Positions 1-6,780 of a DNA stretch of 11,689 nucleotides are shown piece after piece. The first letter of the stretch is position 1. The number at the start of each line of letters is the position of its first letter. The notes under the pieces are model-generated. The model had not been told where the DNA came from and did not search any database. It was given only the letters and a program-made list of their open reading frames with translations. Source of the stretch: Bondarzewia mesenterica (Eukaryota; Basidiomycota; Agaricomycetes; Russulales; Bondarzewiaceae); contig SGPL01000796.1 in the NCBI GenBank assembly GCA_004802705.1, forward strand, positions 1 to 11,689, given 5' to 3'. Position numbers and translations under genes: made by a program.

Positions 1-174
1 ATGGCGCTACACACCCCCGTCGTGGGCTCAACCTCCGTCGCAATCCCTTCCGCGCCCGTCGCCGTCAAGGACGCCCTCCCTCTGTCATCGGCATTGTCGT
101 CGTCGTCCTCACAAGCGCCAAAATCCAAAGCCGGCCGCGACATGTTCGCCTTTGCCACACGGACCGTATGGTAA
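1..174 (+). CDS. Short Ser/Ala/Val-rich reading frame, probably an exon or gene relic
   Basis: An open frame from the first base encodes 57 residues, beginning MALHTPVVGS and ending in an RDMFAFATRTVW-like end before TAA. It may be the tail of an exon entering from outside the window, because no upstream sequence is available. A GTATGG just before the stop could serve as a weak donor. The diverged copy at 1669 keeps MAPHVPVVGS but then loses the frame. I do not recognise a family. Ser runs and lack of a domain make it uncertain that this is translated; it may be a duplicated gene fragment. Confidence 0.3.
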   Translation: MALHTPVVGSTSVAIPSAPVAVKDALPLSSALSSSSSQAPKSKAGRDMFAFATRTVW

Positions 175-628
175 CCTCCCCCTCCCCCCATGTCTTTTAT
201 CCTCTGTCTTGCATATCCCTGTCCTCTGCCTTCTTCCGTCGTCTGATTAATCCCCTTGTACGAGAACTCTATTTCTCGCGTATCCACTGACGTTCCTCTC
301 TCTCCGTCTCATCTGACTGCTCTTTCTTTTATTATGGACGAGGATGCAACGCGACCATCTATCTTATTGTTTTTTTTTGTTAGCTACGCATCTTCCCCTT
401 GACCCCTCACAGCCCACAGCCCACAGCCCTTAATTATGCCCACATGCCCTCCACACGCTCAAACATGCCTCCGCGTACGCATATAACCCTTCTCTCATCC
501 AACACTCCCACTACCAACACCCTTCCTACTCCGTCTCGCATTCCCATCCACCACCTTTCTGTTGGGCTTACGTTTCGCGAGCATACCCTATTTGTTTTTA
601 CTTCGTCTACCTACCCGCCTTTCTTAAA
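1..628. repeat. Left copy of a ~650 bp diverged direct repeat
   Basis: This block matches 1669-2338 in the same orientation. Both start with a coding-like ATGGCGC.ACAC..CCCGTCGTGGG stretch, pass through a shared GACATGT.CGC.TTTGCCACA segment, then run through pyrimidine-rich DNA with the same landmarks: CCCCCCATGTCTTTT, GTCTGATTAATCCCCTT, a GGACGAGGATG, a T-run, CCTTAATTAT and TGTTG.GCTTAC.TT. The match fades after CTTTCTTAAA. Divergence includes many substitutions and small indels, so the duplication is old. The left edge may lie outside the window. Apart from the short reading frame at 1-174, I see no gene in 175-900; AATAAA occurs near 631. Confidence 0.8.
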
Positions 629-726
629 TTAAATAAATCTTGATTTTTCTGCCAAAAACGATCTTTGCGAGCTGACAATGAGAACGGCAGGCAGCGCCGA
701 TTTCATTCTACATTATGTAACATTAT

Positions 727-752
727 TGTCGCCCACAAACGTGTGGGTGACA
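727..752. other. Imperfect inverted repeat (hairpin)
   Basis: Arms CCCACA (732-737) and TGTGGG (742-747) surround AACG. Pairing continues outward past one G/T position with GTC/GAC and one more T-A pair. It lies in a stretch with no gene. No T-run follows closely, and intrinsic terminators are not expected in a fungal nuclear genome. Confidence 0.4.
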
Positions 753-924
753 GACATCTGGCACTCTTACTTTCAATCTAACCTCTCATCTCACCGAGAC
801 TCGACCACTTCATCGCCTACGTCCTCCACCGCACCCGTCTTCTCTATCTAAAGTCAGTCGCTCTCTCAGACTTCCTTCTTCTCTAACATCGTGGCGCTCT
901 AACCTAGCAAAAAAAAAACATCGG

Positions 925-1257
925 CTTCGTCGGGCAGTACCACGAAAAACTCAAAGTACTGCTCTGCCGTCAAGCCCGCGCACAACAAGCGAGTCGGGCG
1001 AGCGACTACAACAGGCAGTTTGGACGAATGGGACGAGCGGGAGGGTGTAAGAACAGGACGATGACAGCAATAACCCCGACAAGGACAAGGGAACGTGTAG
1101 TGTGGCGGATAATATTGGAGAAGCCATCGTGCCCCAAGACCTTCCTTCGACCACGGCGGCGACAACCGCTATGACACGACGACGACGAACGGGAACGGGA
1201 ACGGGGATGCCTACCCTTCCCCACCCCTCACCAACCCCGAGCTAAGGTGAACCGTAC
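925..1257 (+). pseudogene. Frame-broken coding relic with acidic segment
   Basis: Coding-like runs appear on the + strand but in different frames. One is a Ser/Thr/Lys-rich piece ending in SLDEWDEREGV (about 930-1050). The next is an acidic piece EQDDDSNNPDKDKG leading into SVADNIGEAIVP (about 1053-1130). Last comes DHGGDNRYDTTTTNGNGNG then DAYPSPPLTNPELR (about 1150-1251), ending near a GTGAAC that could be an intron donor. SVADNIGEAIVP resembles SVADTVGDAIMAP at about 1641-1677, so the two pieces are paralogous. At least two frame changes within 330 bp without convincing introns suggest decay. Function is unknown. Confidence 0.4.
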
Positions 1258-1386
1258 CGTTGCCCCAGGTCAGCGTCGCGCCATCTGATTCGAGACTTTT
1301 CTACCCTAGCATGCCTGATGATCCCTCTATTCAATCACTGCCATCCCGGCCATCGACATACCCTTTGACGCCGCGCTCTCCTACAT

Positions 1387-1821
1387 GTGAGATGTGGTTC
1401 GAACAGGGTGCGGTCCCATCTGGAAGCGTGGACGAGTCGGCCATCCACGGCCTCTTCTTCCTCCTCGCGCACCTCCCTCACCTCCCCACCCAAACCGTTC
1501 ATCTCGTACTCCCTGACCTTCGCGTCCTCGTACTGCACCTCCGCCTCTCCTGCAAACTTGATTCCACCTCAAACGCCCCTCGACCCTCAAGGCGACCACT
1601 TCACCAAGGTCACCTCGGGTTCGGCTGGGGGTTCGCCCAGCGTGGCGGACACGGTCGGAGACGCCATCATGGCGCCACACGTCCCCGTCGTGGGTTCGAC
1701 TTTCATCACCCTGTCGCCGTCAAGGTCACCCTCCCTTCGTCAACGTCGTCAAACCCCCCTACACCAGACTCTCCCTACCCACCTCGTCGTTGTCGCCGTC
1801 ATCACAAGCATCAAATTCTAA
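1387..1821 (+). pseudogene. Second copy of the duplicated coding relic
   Basis: This + strand frame holds a Ser/Thr/Pro-rich stretch, then TPLDPQGDHFTKV (about 1570-1610), SVADTVGDAI (about 1641-1668) and MAPHVPVVGS (from 1669). The last two match the relic at 925-1257 and the frame at 1-174, which indicates they once formed one longer protein. Downstream of GST the frame no longer matches copy 1 because of indels, and it ends at 1821. An upstream frame (1260-1390), with MPDDPSIQSLPSRPSTYPLT before ACATGTGAG, could be a preceding exon with a donor at 1386. No known domain recognised. A Glu-rich opposite-strand frame here looks like a shadow of Ser/Pro codons. Confidence 0.35.
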
Positions 1822-2338
1822 AGCCGGCTGCGACATGTACGCTTTTGCCACATGGCCCGCATGGTAGCCTTCCCCTCCCCCCATGTCTTTTCTCCTCTAC
1901 TCTTGCATATCCCCGTCCTCTACCTTCTTCCATCGTCTGATTAATCCCCTTTTACGAGAACTCTCCTTCTCGCGTATGCACTGATGCTCCTCTCCCTCTC
2001 CCTCTCCATCTCATTTGCCTGCCTTTTCTTCTTTTATTGTGGACGAGGATGTGACGTGACCGTTTTTCTTATTGTTTTTTTTTTGGTTGCGCGTCTTCCC
2101 CTCGACTCTGCACCTCGCAACCTACAGCCCTTAATTATTCCCACATGCCCCTCTCCGTGCTCAAACACGCCTCTGTGTACGCATATAACCCTCTCCTCAT
2201 CCATCGCTCCCTCTTCCAATACCCTTCCCACTCCCACTCCGTCTCCCATTCCAATCCACTACCTGTCTGTTGCGCTTACATTTCGGGAGCATATCTTTTT
2301 TTTTTTTTTACTTCGTTTACATACCCGTCTTTCTTAAA
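1669..2338. repeat. Right copy of the ~650 bp diverged direct repeat
   Basis: It is the partner of 1-628, with matching landmarks in the same order. Differences include a longer T-run near 2297-2309 and loss of the reading frame that is open in copy 1. The small motif TGTTG.GCTTAC.TTCCG.GAGCAT-like near 2270 occurs a third time near 3350, so at least one more, much more diverged, unit follows. 2339-2570 shows no supportable gene. Confidence 0.8.
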
Positions 2339-2576
2339 CGAATAGGCATGCGCGTAGATCTGGCTCTACGCTATCGTCTACCGTCTCCAACCGCCATGTG
2401 TGCAACCATCGCATCAACACATCCACTACCTCCATCCTCGTACGATAACATCATATCGTGATCGCTTAACGGAATCTCACCTCCCCACCTCGCCATTTCG
2501 ATACGGCGGAGTATTGTCCATGCGCGTCGAGCTCCAACTCAGCCGTTCGAGTCCGTTTGGTAGGCGAGCAGGACGA

Positions 2577-2832
2577 CCAGCCAAAGGGGATGACGAGGAC
2601 GACGGGGGGATGACGGCGAGAATGACAAGGACGATGAGAACAGCATGGGAATGACCAGGGGACGGTGAGTACGACGGGACAATGATGGCGGCGAGGGCGA
2701 CAATGGCAAGGACCACGAAAACGACAAGCCCGACGAGGATCGCAAGCGAATGGTGTCGGCGGCGAGTGGATGGCCAGGACGAGCACGACGACGAGCAGCG
2801 GGGCGAGCAGGGCGAGCAAGGGCCACCCACGC
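2577..2832 (+). pseudogene. Acidic low-complexity coding relic, copy 2
   Basis: A purine-rich GAC/GAG/AAC/GGC tract yields acidic peptides in shifting frames. One frame reads KGDDEDDGG, the next DDGENDKDDENSMG, and a third DNDGGEGDNGKD then ENDKPDEDRKRMVSAASGW before an Arg/Ala-rich tail and TAA. The last part aligns with ENDRLDDDHKGMVALS in the block at 3540-3775 (shared EN-D-x2-D-D-x2-K-x-MV-A). Repeated frame changes suggest decay of an acidic repeat protein gene, although short introns cannot be ruled out. The following 2840-3050 shows no gene. Confidence 0.4.
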
Positions 2833-3137
2833 TCTCTAACTCAGATAAGTACGCCTTTTTGACTGTTCATTATCTTCGTTAATCTTTATTCATCCTCAAA
2901 GTCTTACAGTTCATTATCAACATTTTTCAACCCACACGCTACCATCGCGGCATCGACATCCACCACAATATGCTACTACCGCCCACGCACATCCGCATCG
3001 TCGTCTTCCTTGCGCACTGCCACACAGCTGTAGACAGTAGTACGAGCACTTTTTGCGCACTTATGGATGGGGACGATGGGACTTCGGGGAGCACCTATTA
3101 AGTGTTGCCCCCGCCCGGTCACAAGGTATCCGTCATC

Positions 3138-3206
3138 GTACGTATCTCTTCTTTTCTCCCTTCATTCGTTCTTACCTGACCCTTTCCCTCTCGCATGTGT
3201 CGATAG
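3138..3206 (+). other. Candidate spliceosomal intron (69 nt)
   Basis: GTACGT donor at 3138, a CCTGACC branch-like site about 25 nt before the end, a pyrimidine-rich stretch and a GATAG acceptor at 3206. The flanking coding capacity is weak (a frame from 3067 starting MGTMGLRGAP), so this is only a signal-level call in the same decayed region. Confidence 0.25.
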
Positions 3207-3375
3207 CCGCCGATCCAGCCTGCATAAGCCACAATGCGACACCATCATCACTTGCATAGACACCATCCACCACCGCCACCTCCCTCCTTTTACTCTCACC
3301 CCCAACAGCAGCAGGAGCAACAACCACAGCCAGTTCGTGCACTGACCATTCTGTTGTGCTTACCTTCCGCGAGCA

Positions 3376-3696
3376 TTCGACACTGTGGTGAACACGCTGG
3401 ACAGCACGACGCAGACGACGTTGGACGAAGTGTTCAAATTCGCCATCGGTCATGTTGTTGCGAGCGGTGCGATCAGAGAGACGGTGCAATTCGCCGAGAT
3501 GGATACATCTTCGGGACTGTCAGCAAGGACGGGAACGAGGGGACGAGGACAGCAGGGGAATGACAAGGAGACGAGAATGATCAGGACCAGGATGCTGAGG
3601 ACGGCAAAGACGGGGACGAGGATGGCAAGGACGGGAATGGCAAGGACGATGAGAACAGCGGGGAATGACAAAGGCATGGTGAGTATGACGGGATGA
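3376..3696 (+). pseudogene. Coding-like segment leading into acidic repeat, copy 3
   Basis: The frame starting FDTVVNTLDSTTQTTLDEVF (3376) and running through FKFAIGHVVASGAIRETVQF looks like a genuine helical protein segment, with no low-complexity bias. From about 3530 it enters a purine-rich tract related to 2577-2832. In this frame the tract gives Arg/Thr/Met-rich junk. In a neighbouring frame it gives GDENDQDQDAEDGKDGDEDG and similar acidic repeats, which are more protein-like. This implies a frame change near 3540. It directly follows the third occurrence of the TGTTGTGCTTACCTTCCGCGAG motif. No family recognised. Confidence 0.35.
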
Positions 3697-3775
3697 TGAC
3701 AGTGAGGATGACGAAAATGACAGGCTCGATGACGATCACAAAGGAATGGTGGCACTGTCAACATAGGGAAAAGCG
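3540..3775 (+). repeat. Acidic-codon low-complexity tract, paralogous to 2577-2832
   Basis: The two tracts share AAGGACGATGAGAACAGC, a GTGAGTA.GACGGGA stretch and an AA.GACAGGC/AAGCCCGA-type stretch followed by CGATGACGATC.. or CGACGAGGATC.. and then GAATGGTG. The repeated words GACGGG, GACGAGGA and AATGGCAAGGAC make it a degenerate minisatellite as well as a coding-type repeat. Its opposite-strand long open frame (about 3450-4124), with hydrophobic Leu/Val/Pro-rich residues, is the complement of acidic codons and is not counted as a gene. Confidence 0.5.
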
Positions 3776-3904
3776 GAAGATCCAGGATGAGGACGAAAAC
3801 AGTCAGGAGGAGGCACAAACAACGACGAAGGGCAAAGGTCGAGCGACTGGAAAATCGCAATCTGCCAGATTTCAGGCGCAGCGCTCGGACCTGGATATCT
3901 ATGA

Positions 3905-4099
3905 GGCGATGTACATGGAGCCGGATACAAGGACGGTGAAAGCACGGTATTTGTTGTCGACTCGGAGGGCGACACACCTGGCCCTCTAGTCGACGGTGCG
4001 CTGTTCTAACTACTAAATCACACAACTGCTTGTCTTTCAGTTCATGTCGGAGTGCGCGCGGGGTTTGCGCGCTCGACCTTTTTTTGTAATGAAACTTGA
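3905..4099 (+). pseudogene. 3' exon pair of an unknown gene with intron 3996-4040
   Basis: One frame reads GDVHGAGYKDGESTVFVVD then SEGDTPGPLVD up to a GTGCGC donor at 3996. A 45 nt intron with CTAAC branch and CTTTCAG acceptor ends at 4040. The next exon joins in phase as VHVGVRAGFARSTFFCNET and stops at TGA 4097-4099. The preceding frame (3693-3920), containing RFQAQRSDLDIYEAMYMEP, would connect if one base were missing near 3920, so the gene is probably frame-broken. The intron signals are the best part of the evidence. Function unknown. Confidence 0.4.
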
Positions 4100-4284
4100 A
4101 ATAGTCTTCTGACTTCGCGCACAAGCAACACTGAGATTTATCTAACGGAAATACAATATCTCGTCAAGCCCGTCGGCCTTAATCAAGACTTTATAACCCA
4201 CTTTGTGGTCTTTTGTCTCAACCGACCGCCTCTTGCCTGAACAGGTCAACGAGTTTCCTTAGCGTACCGCCGCATCAGTTTTCC

Positions 4285-4372
4285 GTCACAGGTGACGCCC
4301 TCTAGGTATAAGTTTGCTTTTCCTACCGTCGTCTTTCCTTCTCTCATTTATTCTGTTTCTCTGTACAAACTC
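4285..4372 (+). promoter_or_regulatory. Probable promoter and CT-rich leader of the zinc-finger gene
   Basis: A GTCAC-AG-GTGAC inverted repeat (4285-4296) is followed by a TATAAG element near 4308 and then a strongly pyrimidine-rich stretch up to the ATG at 4373, the usual layout of fungal promoters. 4100-4284 holds nothing else that I can support. Confidence 0.4.
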
Positions 4373-4461
4373 ATGTCTGACAAAGACCACCATTTTCCCG
4401 CATCGTCTTCGCATGCGACGAATGACGCAACGAATGACTCGACTCATTCTTCCCATAATCC

Positions 4462-4517
4462 GTGCGCACTTCCATCCCTCTAATAATTATACTCCGTAAC
4501 TTTTTTTTTCTTTGCAG
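4462..4517 (+). other. Intron 1 of the zinc-finger gene (56 nt)
   Basis: Donor GTGCGC at 4462, long T-run and TTTGCAG acceptor ending at 4517. Removal joins the ATG at 4373 (30 codons of His/Ser/Asn/Asp-rich leader) in phase with SWTLKPCPQC. Without it the zinc-finger frame lacks an ATG. Confidence 0.65.
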
Positions 4518-4719
4518 ATCTTGGACCCTTAAACCATGCCCTCAATGCAACAGCTCCGTCAAAAATGTCCCTTATCATGTACGGACTACACATCAAATCT
4601 CGGTGGAGGTGACCTATCTGGATCAATCTGCCCTGTTCAACGTGGTTCGCAATGCCGACACTCAAAATTTTCATTGTGGTCGTTGTGGGAAAGGGTACAG
4701 AGATCCGGTTAGTCTCAAG

Positions 4720-4767
4720 GTAAGTGGTGCAGACCCTTCCCGTTTTTCGTTACTGACTTGCTGCCAG
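4720..4767 (+). other. Intron 2 of the zinc-finger gene (48 nt)
   Basis: Donor GTAAGT at 4720, ACTGAC branch site about 15 nt upstream of the CTGCCAG acceptor at 4767. It is a multiple of three and has no stop, so it is readable, but only its removal brings SLK directly next to SHANKC and completes the Cys/His spacing of finger 2. That agrees with finger 4 (SLRAH). Confidence 0.85.
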
Positions 4768-5627
4768 AGTCACGCTAACAAATGCACGTTTGTTGCGGAC
4801 GCACGCAACTCTTTGGAGCTGCCAGATCCTCACGATTTGGATCCAATCACATCGCCGGCATCGTTACAAACTCCTCATTCCCCCGTCCGTTCTCTTGCAC
4901 TACGGCGCTCTAGCCTTGAACTGCCGCTTGACCTTCCTCCTATGTTCTCGCCAAAACCTTCTAAAATCCCAGGCTTACACCCCGATGGCGAGTCTATGCT
5001 ACCATACAAAGAGTCCAAATACTTTCGAGAGCCCGATGCCCACACCGTCGTCCTTCATCCTCGGTTTAATCTACCTGCGCTTGGAATCGTCATCAACACC
5101 AAATACAAGGTCGTAATCTGCATTTCTTGCCATCACGCTATCAGCGTCACCACGATCGCCACGCATATCAAGCAACATGGTCACGCAGTCAAGGCTCCCG
5201 CAATGCTCTCCGCAACACTTGCCGAAGAGTATGGCATTGTAGATGGCCCTCCTCCCTTTCCTCGTGATCGTCCACCCCCGATATTTGGAATAGAGGTGGA
5301 GGAAGAGGTCTTTTATTTTTGTGGCAGATGCGAACGTGGTTACAGAAATGTGGCCTCACTGCGAGCGCATCAAAATAGTCCAGAACGGTGCCCTCGTTCA
5401 GAAGGCGAGGAGAACCATTCGTTCCATGGATATGCACAGACTTTTAGACTCACGTCGTGCCTACTTTTATGTCAACGAAGGCCTTCTCGAACTTCTGCAG
5501 TCAAGGTTATTGATCCTGCCAAAATCTTGCTCGCCACGCTCCTCCCTCCTGACGACTTTTCGAAAACCCCACTTACGGCACCTGCTCACAATTTGGACCT
5601 GAGTACGTTCTTACATCGGGTTAGGAG

Positions 5628-5642
5628 GAGTGCGAAGCACTC
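5628..5642 (-). other. Terminal hairpin at the element 3' end, downstream copy
   Basis: GAGTGC and GCACTC pair perfectly around GAA (+ strand), TTC on the sense RNA. It sits 9 nt from the element's 3' boundary and is intact in the other copy (10333-10347). It may mark RNA 3' end recognition or protect the end; that role is inference. Confidence 0.6.
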
Positions 5643-5656
5643 AAAAGCAGGAGCTT

Positions 5657-5699
5657 GTAAGTAAAGAGACTGGTAGTGACTAACAAGAGCTCGCTGTAG
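5657..5699 (+). other. Intron-like signal on the strand opposite to the element
   Basis: GTAAGT (5657), TGACTAAC branch consensus (about 5677-5684) and GTAG acceptor (5699) give a textbook 43 nt fungal intron on the + strand. Removing it would extend the truncated zinc-finger frame from AKHSKAGA into WQGSGFDWSLFRVYQGSI and a stop near 5754. The same signals exist at 10364-10407. It overlaps the ribozyme's cleavage-site arm, so chance is possible. Confidence 0.35.
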
Positions 5700-5743
5700 G
5701 GCAAGGCTCAGGTTTCGACTGGAGTCTCTTCAGAGTCTACCAG
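5670..5743 (-). ncRNA. Hammerhead ribozyme (type I), downstream copy
   Basis: Read on the - strand: stem I arm CTGGTAG, a 2-nt bulge plus U, core CUGAAGA (5733-5727), stem II GAC-UCCA-GUC (5726-5717), GAAA (5716-5713), stem III starting C, a loop region with GAGC/GCUC helix (5709-5706 with 5690-5687), then GUC (5680-5678) and the closing stem I arm CTACCAG (5676-5670), perfectly complementary to the first. Predicted cleavage is after the C at 5678. All invariant core positions (CUGANGA, GAAA, UH) are present. Short stem III is typical of ribozymes reported in Penelope-like elements. Cleavage here would trim the RNA 3' end, leaving about 59 nt behind. Confidence 0.88.
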
Positions 5744-6121
5744 GGCAGTATATAAGGGAGGAAACATTAGGGTAGGTAGCTGGGTTCCAAACGCGCTATC
5801 TACAGCTTCAGTCAGCGGCATTCCCACTGACTGAAAGCTAATGAGTAATGGACGCAGGGCCAGGCCCATGCGAGACATTTGCCATTGGCTGATAAGCAAC
5901 CATATGGCACCGAATCTATTTTCAGAGGACGTGGACCCCACGCTGTCATCCAATAGACCATTCTAGATTACAATACGACTTATTAATACGGAGAAAAAGT
6001 GGGTCACTACCTTAAAAGGTGAAGCACATGATAAGAAGGCCGCGAATCATGGGTATTAGTCATGATCCGGGTGATCGGCATCTATTCTTAGTTATTCCGT
6101 CCCGTTCCGATCGGCTAGCTC

Positions 6122-6134
6122 GGCCCGAAGGGCC
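6122..6134. other. GGCCC-GAA-GGGCC perfect hairpin
   Basis: A 5-bp GC stem with GAA loop in the noncoding 3' region, repeated at 10834-10846 in the other copy. It shares its GAA loop with the terminal hairpin and the one at 7136-7150. Confidence 0.5.
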
Positions 6135-6226
6135 AGGCCAGTTCCGCCGGCATGTTCCGCGGGCGCTAATTTTGCTTAGTCAGCAGGGTCTTGTAAAAAT
6201 CTCTCAAGTCTTTCGACCTGTTACTG

Positions 6227-6273
6227 CACGTGATCTAGTCACGTTACAAGTCACGTGACAGGGGTCACGTGAC
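6227..6273. promoter_or_regulatory. Cluster of CACGTG palindromes
   Basis: CACGTG at 6227-6232, a half site GTCACGTT at 6238-6245, and two full GTCACGTGAC palindromes at 6250-6259 and 6264-6273. CACGTG is the core bound by fungal bHLH factors (Cbf1/Pho4 type). The copy in the upstream repeat lies where an element promoter could be. A TATAAAA on the + strand follows at about 6297 (TATAGAA in the other copy). Confidence 0.5.
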
Positions 6274-6628
6274 TACAGCGGTGTGGGTTAATTCCCTATA
6301 AAAGCCCCCTATAATGACGTAACCATGCCCAGTTAAGGGTTTAGGTTGCGCACCACAAGGACTATAATTTCGTGATCGACTCTTCTGCCTTCCGCGCTAC
6401 TAAAAGCACCTTAAGGTTCACACCATTGGTTCCAGCGAGGCCCCTCAAGGGCTTTGCCTACCAAAGGGTAAGGTTCGTTCAAACGTAAGGATGACGTGCC
6501 CATTCAAGGGCTATCAAACAAGAACGAGGCACGAGGGAGTGTCCAGCTTGTTCCTTAGTTATAGTGACTACACTTGTGTTCTAGCAAAATGACTTGCGTC
6601 AAGGAACACGTGTCCGAATGTACTCTAC

Positions 6629-6733
6629 GTTAAGTAAGAGTTAAGTACGTTAGCGATTAGGCTAGGTTCGAATTAGGTCTAATAAGTTAGTTAAGTTATT
6701 AGGGCCAGATAGTAAGGGTTAGGTTGGGGTTTT
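6629..6733. repeat. Degenerate TTAGG/TTAAG-rich telomere-like tract
   Basis: About 105 bp just downstream (in sense) of the RT stop codon consist largely of GTTAAG, GTTAGC, ATTAGG, GTTAG, TTAGGG and AAGGGTTAGGTTGGGG words. They are all in the G-rich orientation on the + strand, so the element RNA carries the C-rich complement. TTAGGG is the usual basidiomycete telomere repeat. Further words (TTAAGGGTTTAGG near 6334, ATTAGGGTAGG near 5767) lie in the same region. Confidence 0.55.
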
Positions 6734-6780
6734 GAATTCCAACCGCCTTGCCCAATTACTAATCCGAATTCCATTGTAAT

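Larger units (their letters stand above)
4373..5618 (+). pseudogene. OrsD-like multi-zinc-finger gene, 3' end cut off by the retroelement
   Basis: Three exons: 4373-4461, 4518-4719 and 4768 to at least 5618, all joining in phase. The predicted protein starts MSDKDHHFPASSS. Finger 1 is CPQC..H(x4)H (about residues 37-55). Finger 2 is CGRC-x12-H-x3-C, completed only when intron 4720-4767 is removed. After a Pro/Ser-rich linker comes finger 3, CISC-x11-H-x3-H. Finger 4 is CGRC-x12-H-x6-C. The arrangement resembles the OrsD/DUF3505 group of uncharacterised zinc-finger proteins, abundant and multi-copy in higher fungi; nucleic-acid binding is inferred only. Near 5440-5500 a better-looking peptide (SRRAYFYVNEG) lies in another frame, suggesting two compensating indels. 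The frame then resumes with IDPAKILLATLLPPDDF and DLSTFLHRV, running into element sequence at 5619 and stopping at 5664. A truncated gene is the simplest reading. Confidence 0.65.

Noticed and set aside
1335..1538. Glu-rich - strand frame that looks protein-like
   Set aside because: The + strand frame is longer, connects to motifs shared with two other places in the window, and the Glu runs are complements of Ser/Pro/Leu codons.
2466..2830. Three overlapping - strand frames rich in Pro, Ser, Cys and hydrophobics
   Set aside because: All are shadows of the purine-rich acidic tract; mutually overlapping and without domains.
3450..4124. Long - strand open frame with hydrophobic Leu/Val/Pro-rich stretches resembling a membrane protein
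   Set aside because: It is the complement of GAC/GAG/AAG-rich acidic repeat DNA. The + strand has the protein-like motifs and intron signals.
5840..5900. CTAATGAG and CTGATAAG as additional hammerhead cores on the + strand
   Set aside because: Each lacks an invariant core base (G5 or G8) and no partner GAAA with matching stems is present.
5708..5953. 81-residue - strand frame also open in the upstream repeat (10387-10665)
   Set aside because: Differences between the copies change the amino acid more often than not and its end overlaps the ribozyme; conservation simply reflects the repeat.
6019..6258. 79-residue + strand frame repeated at 10731-10970
   Set aside because: It runs antisense through the element's 3' region and into the CACGTG cluster, with no domain; open by chance in a near-identical repeat.
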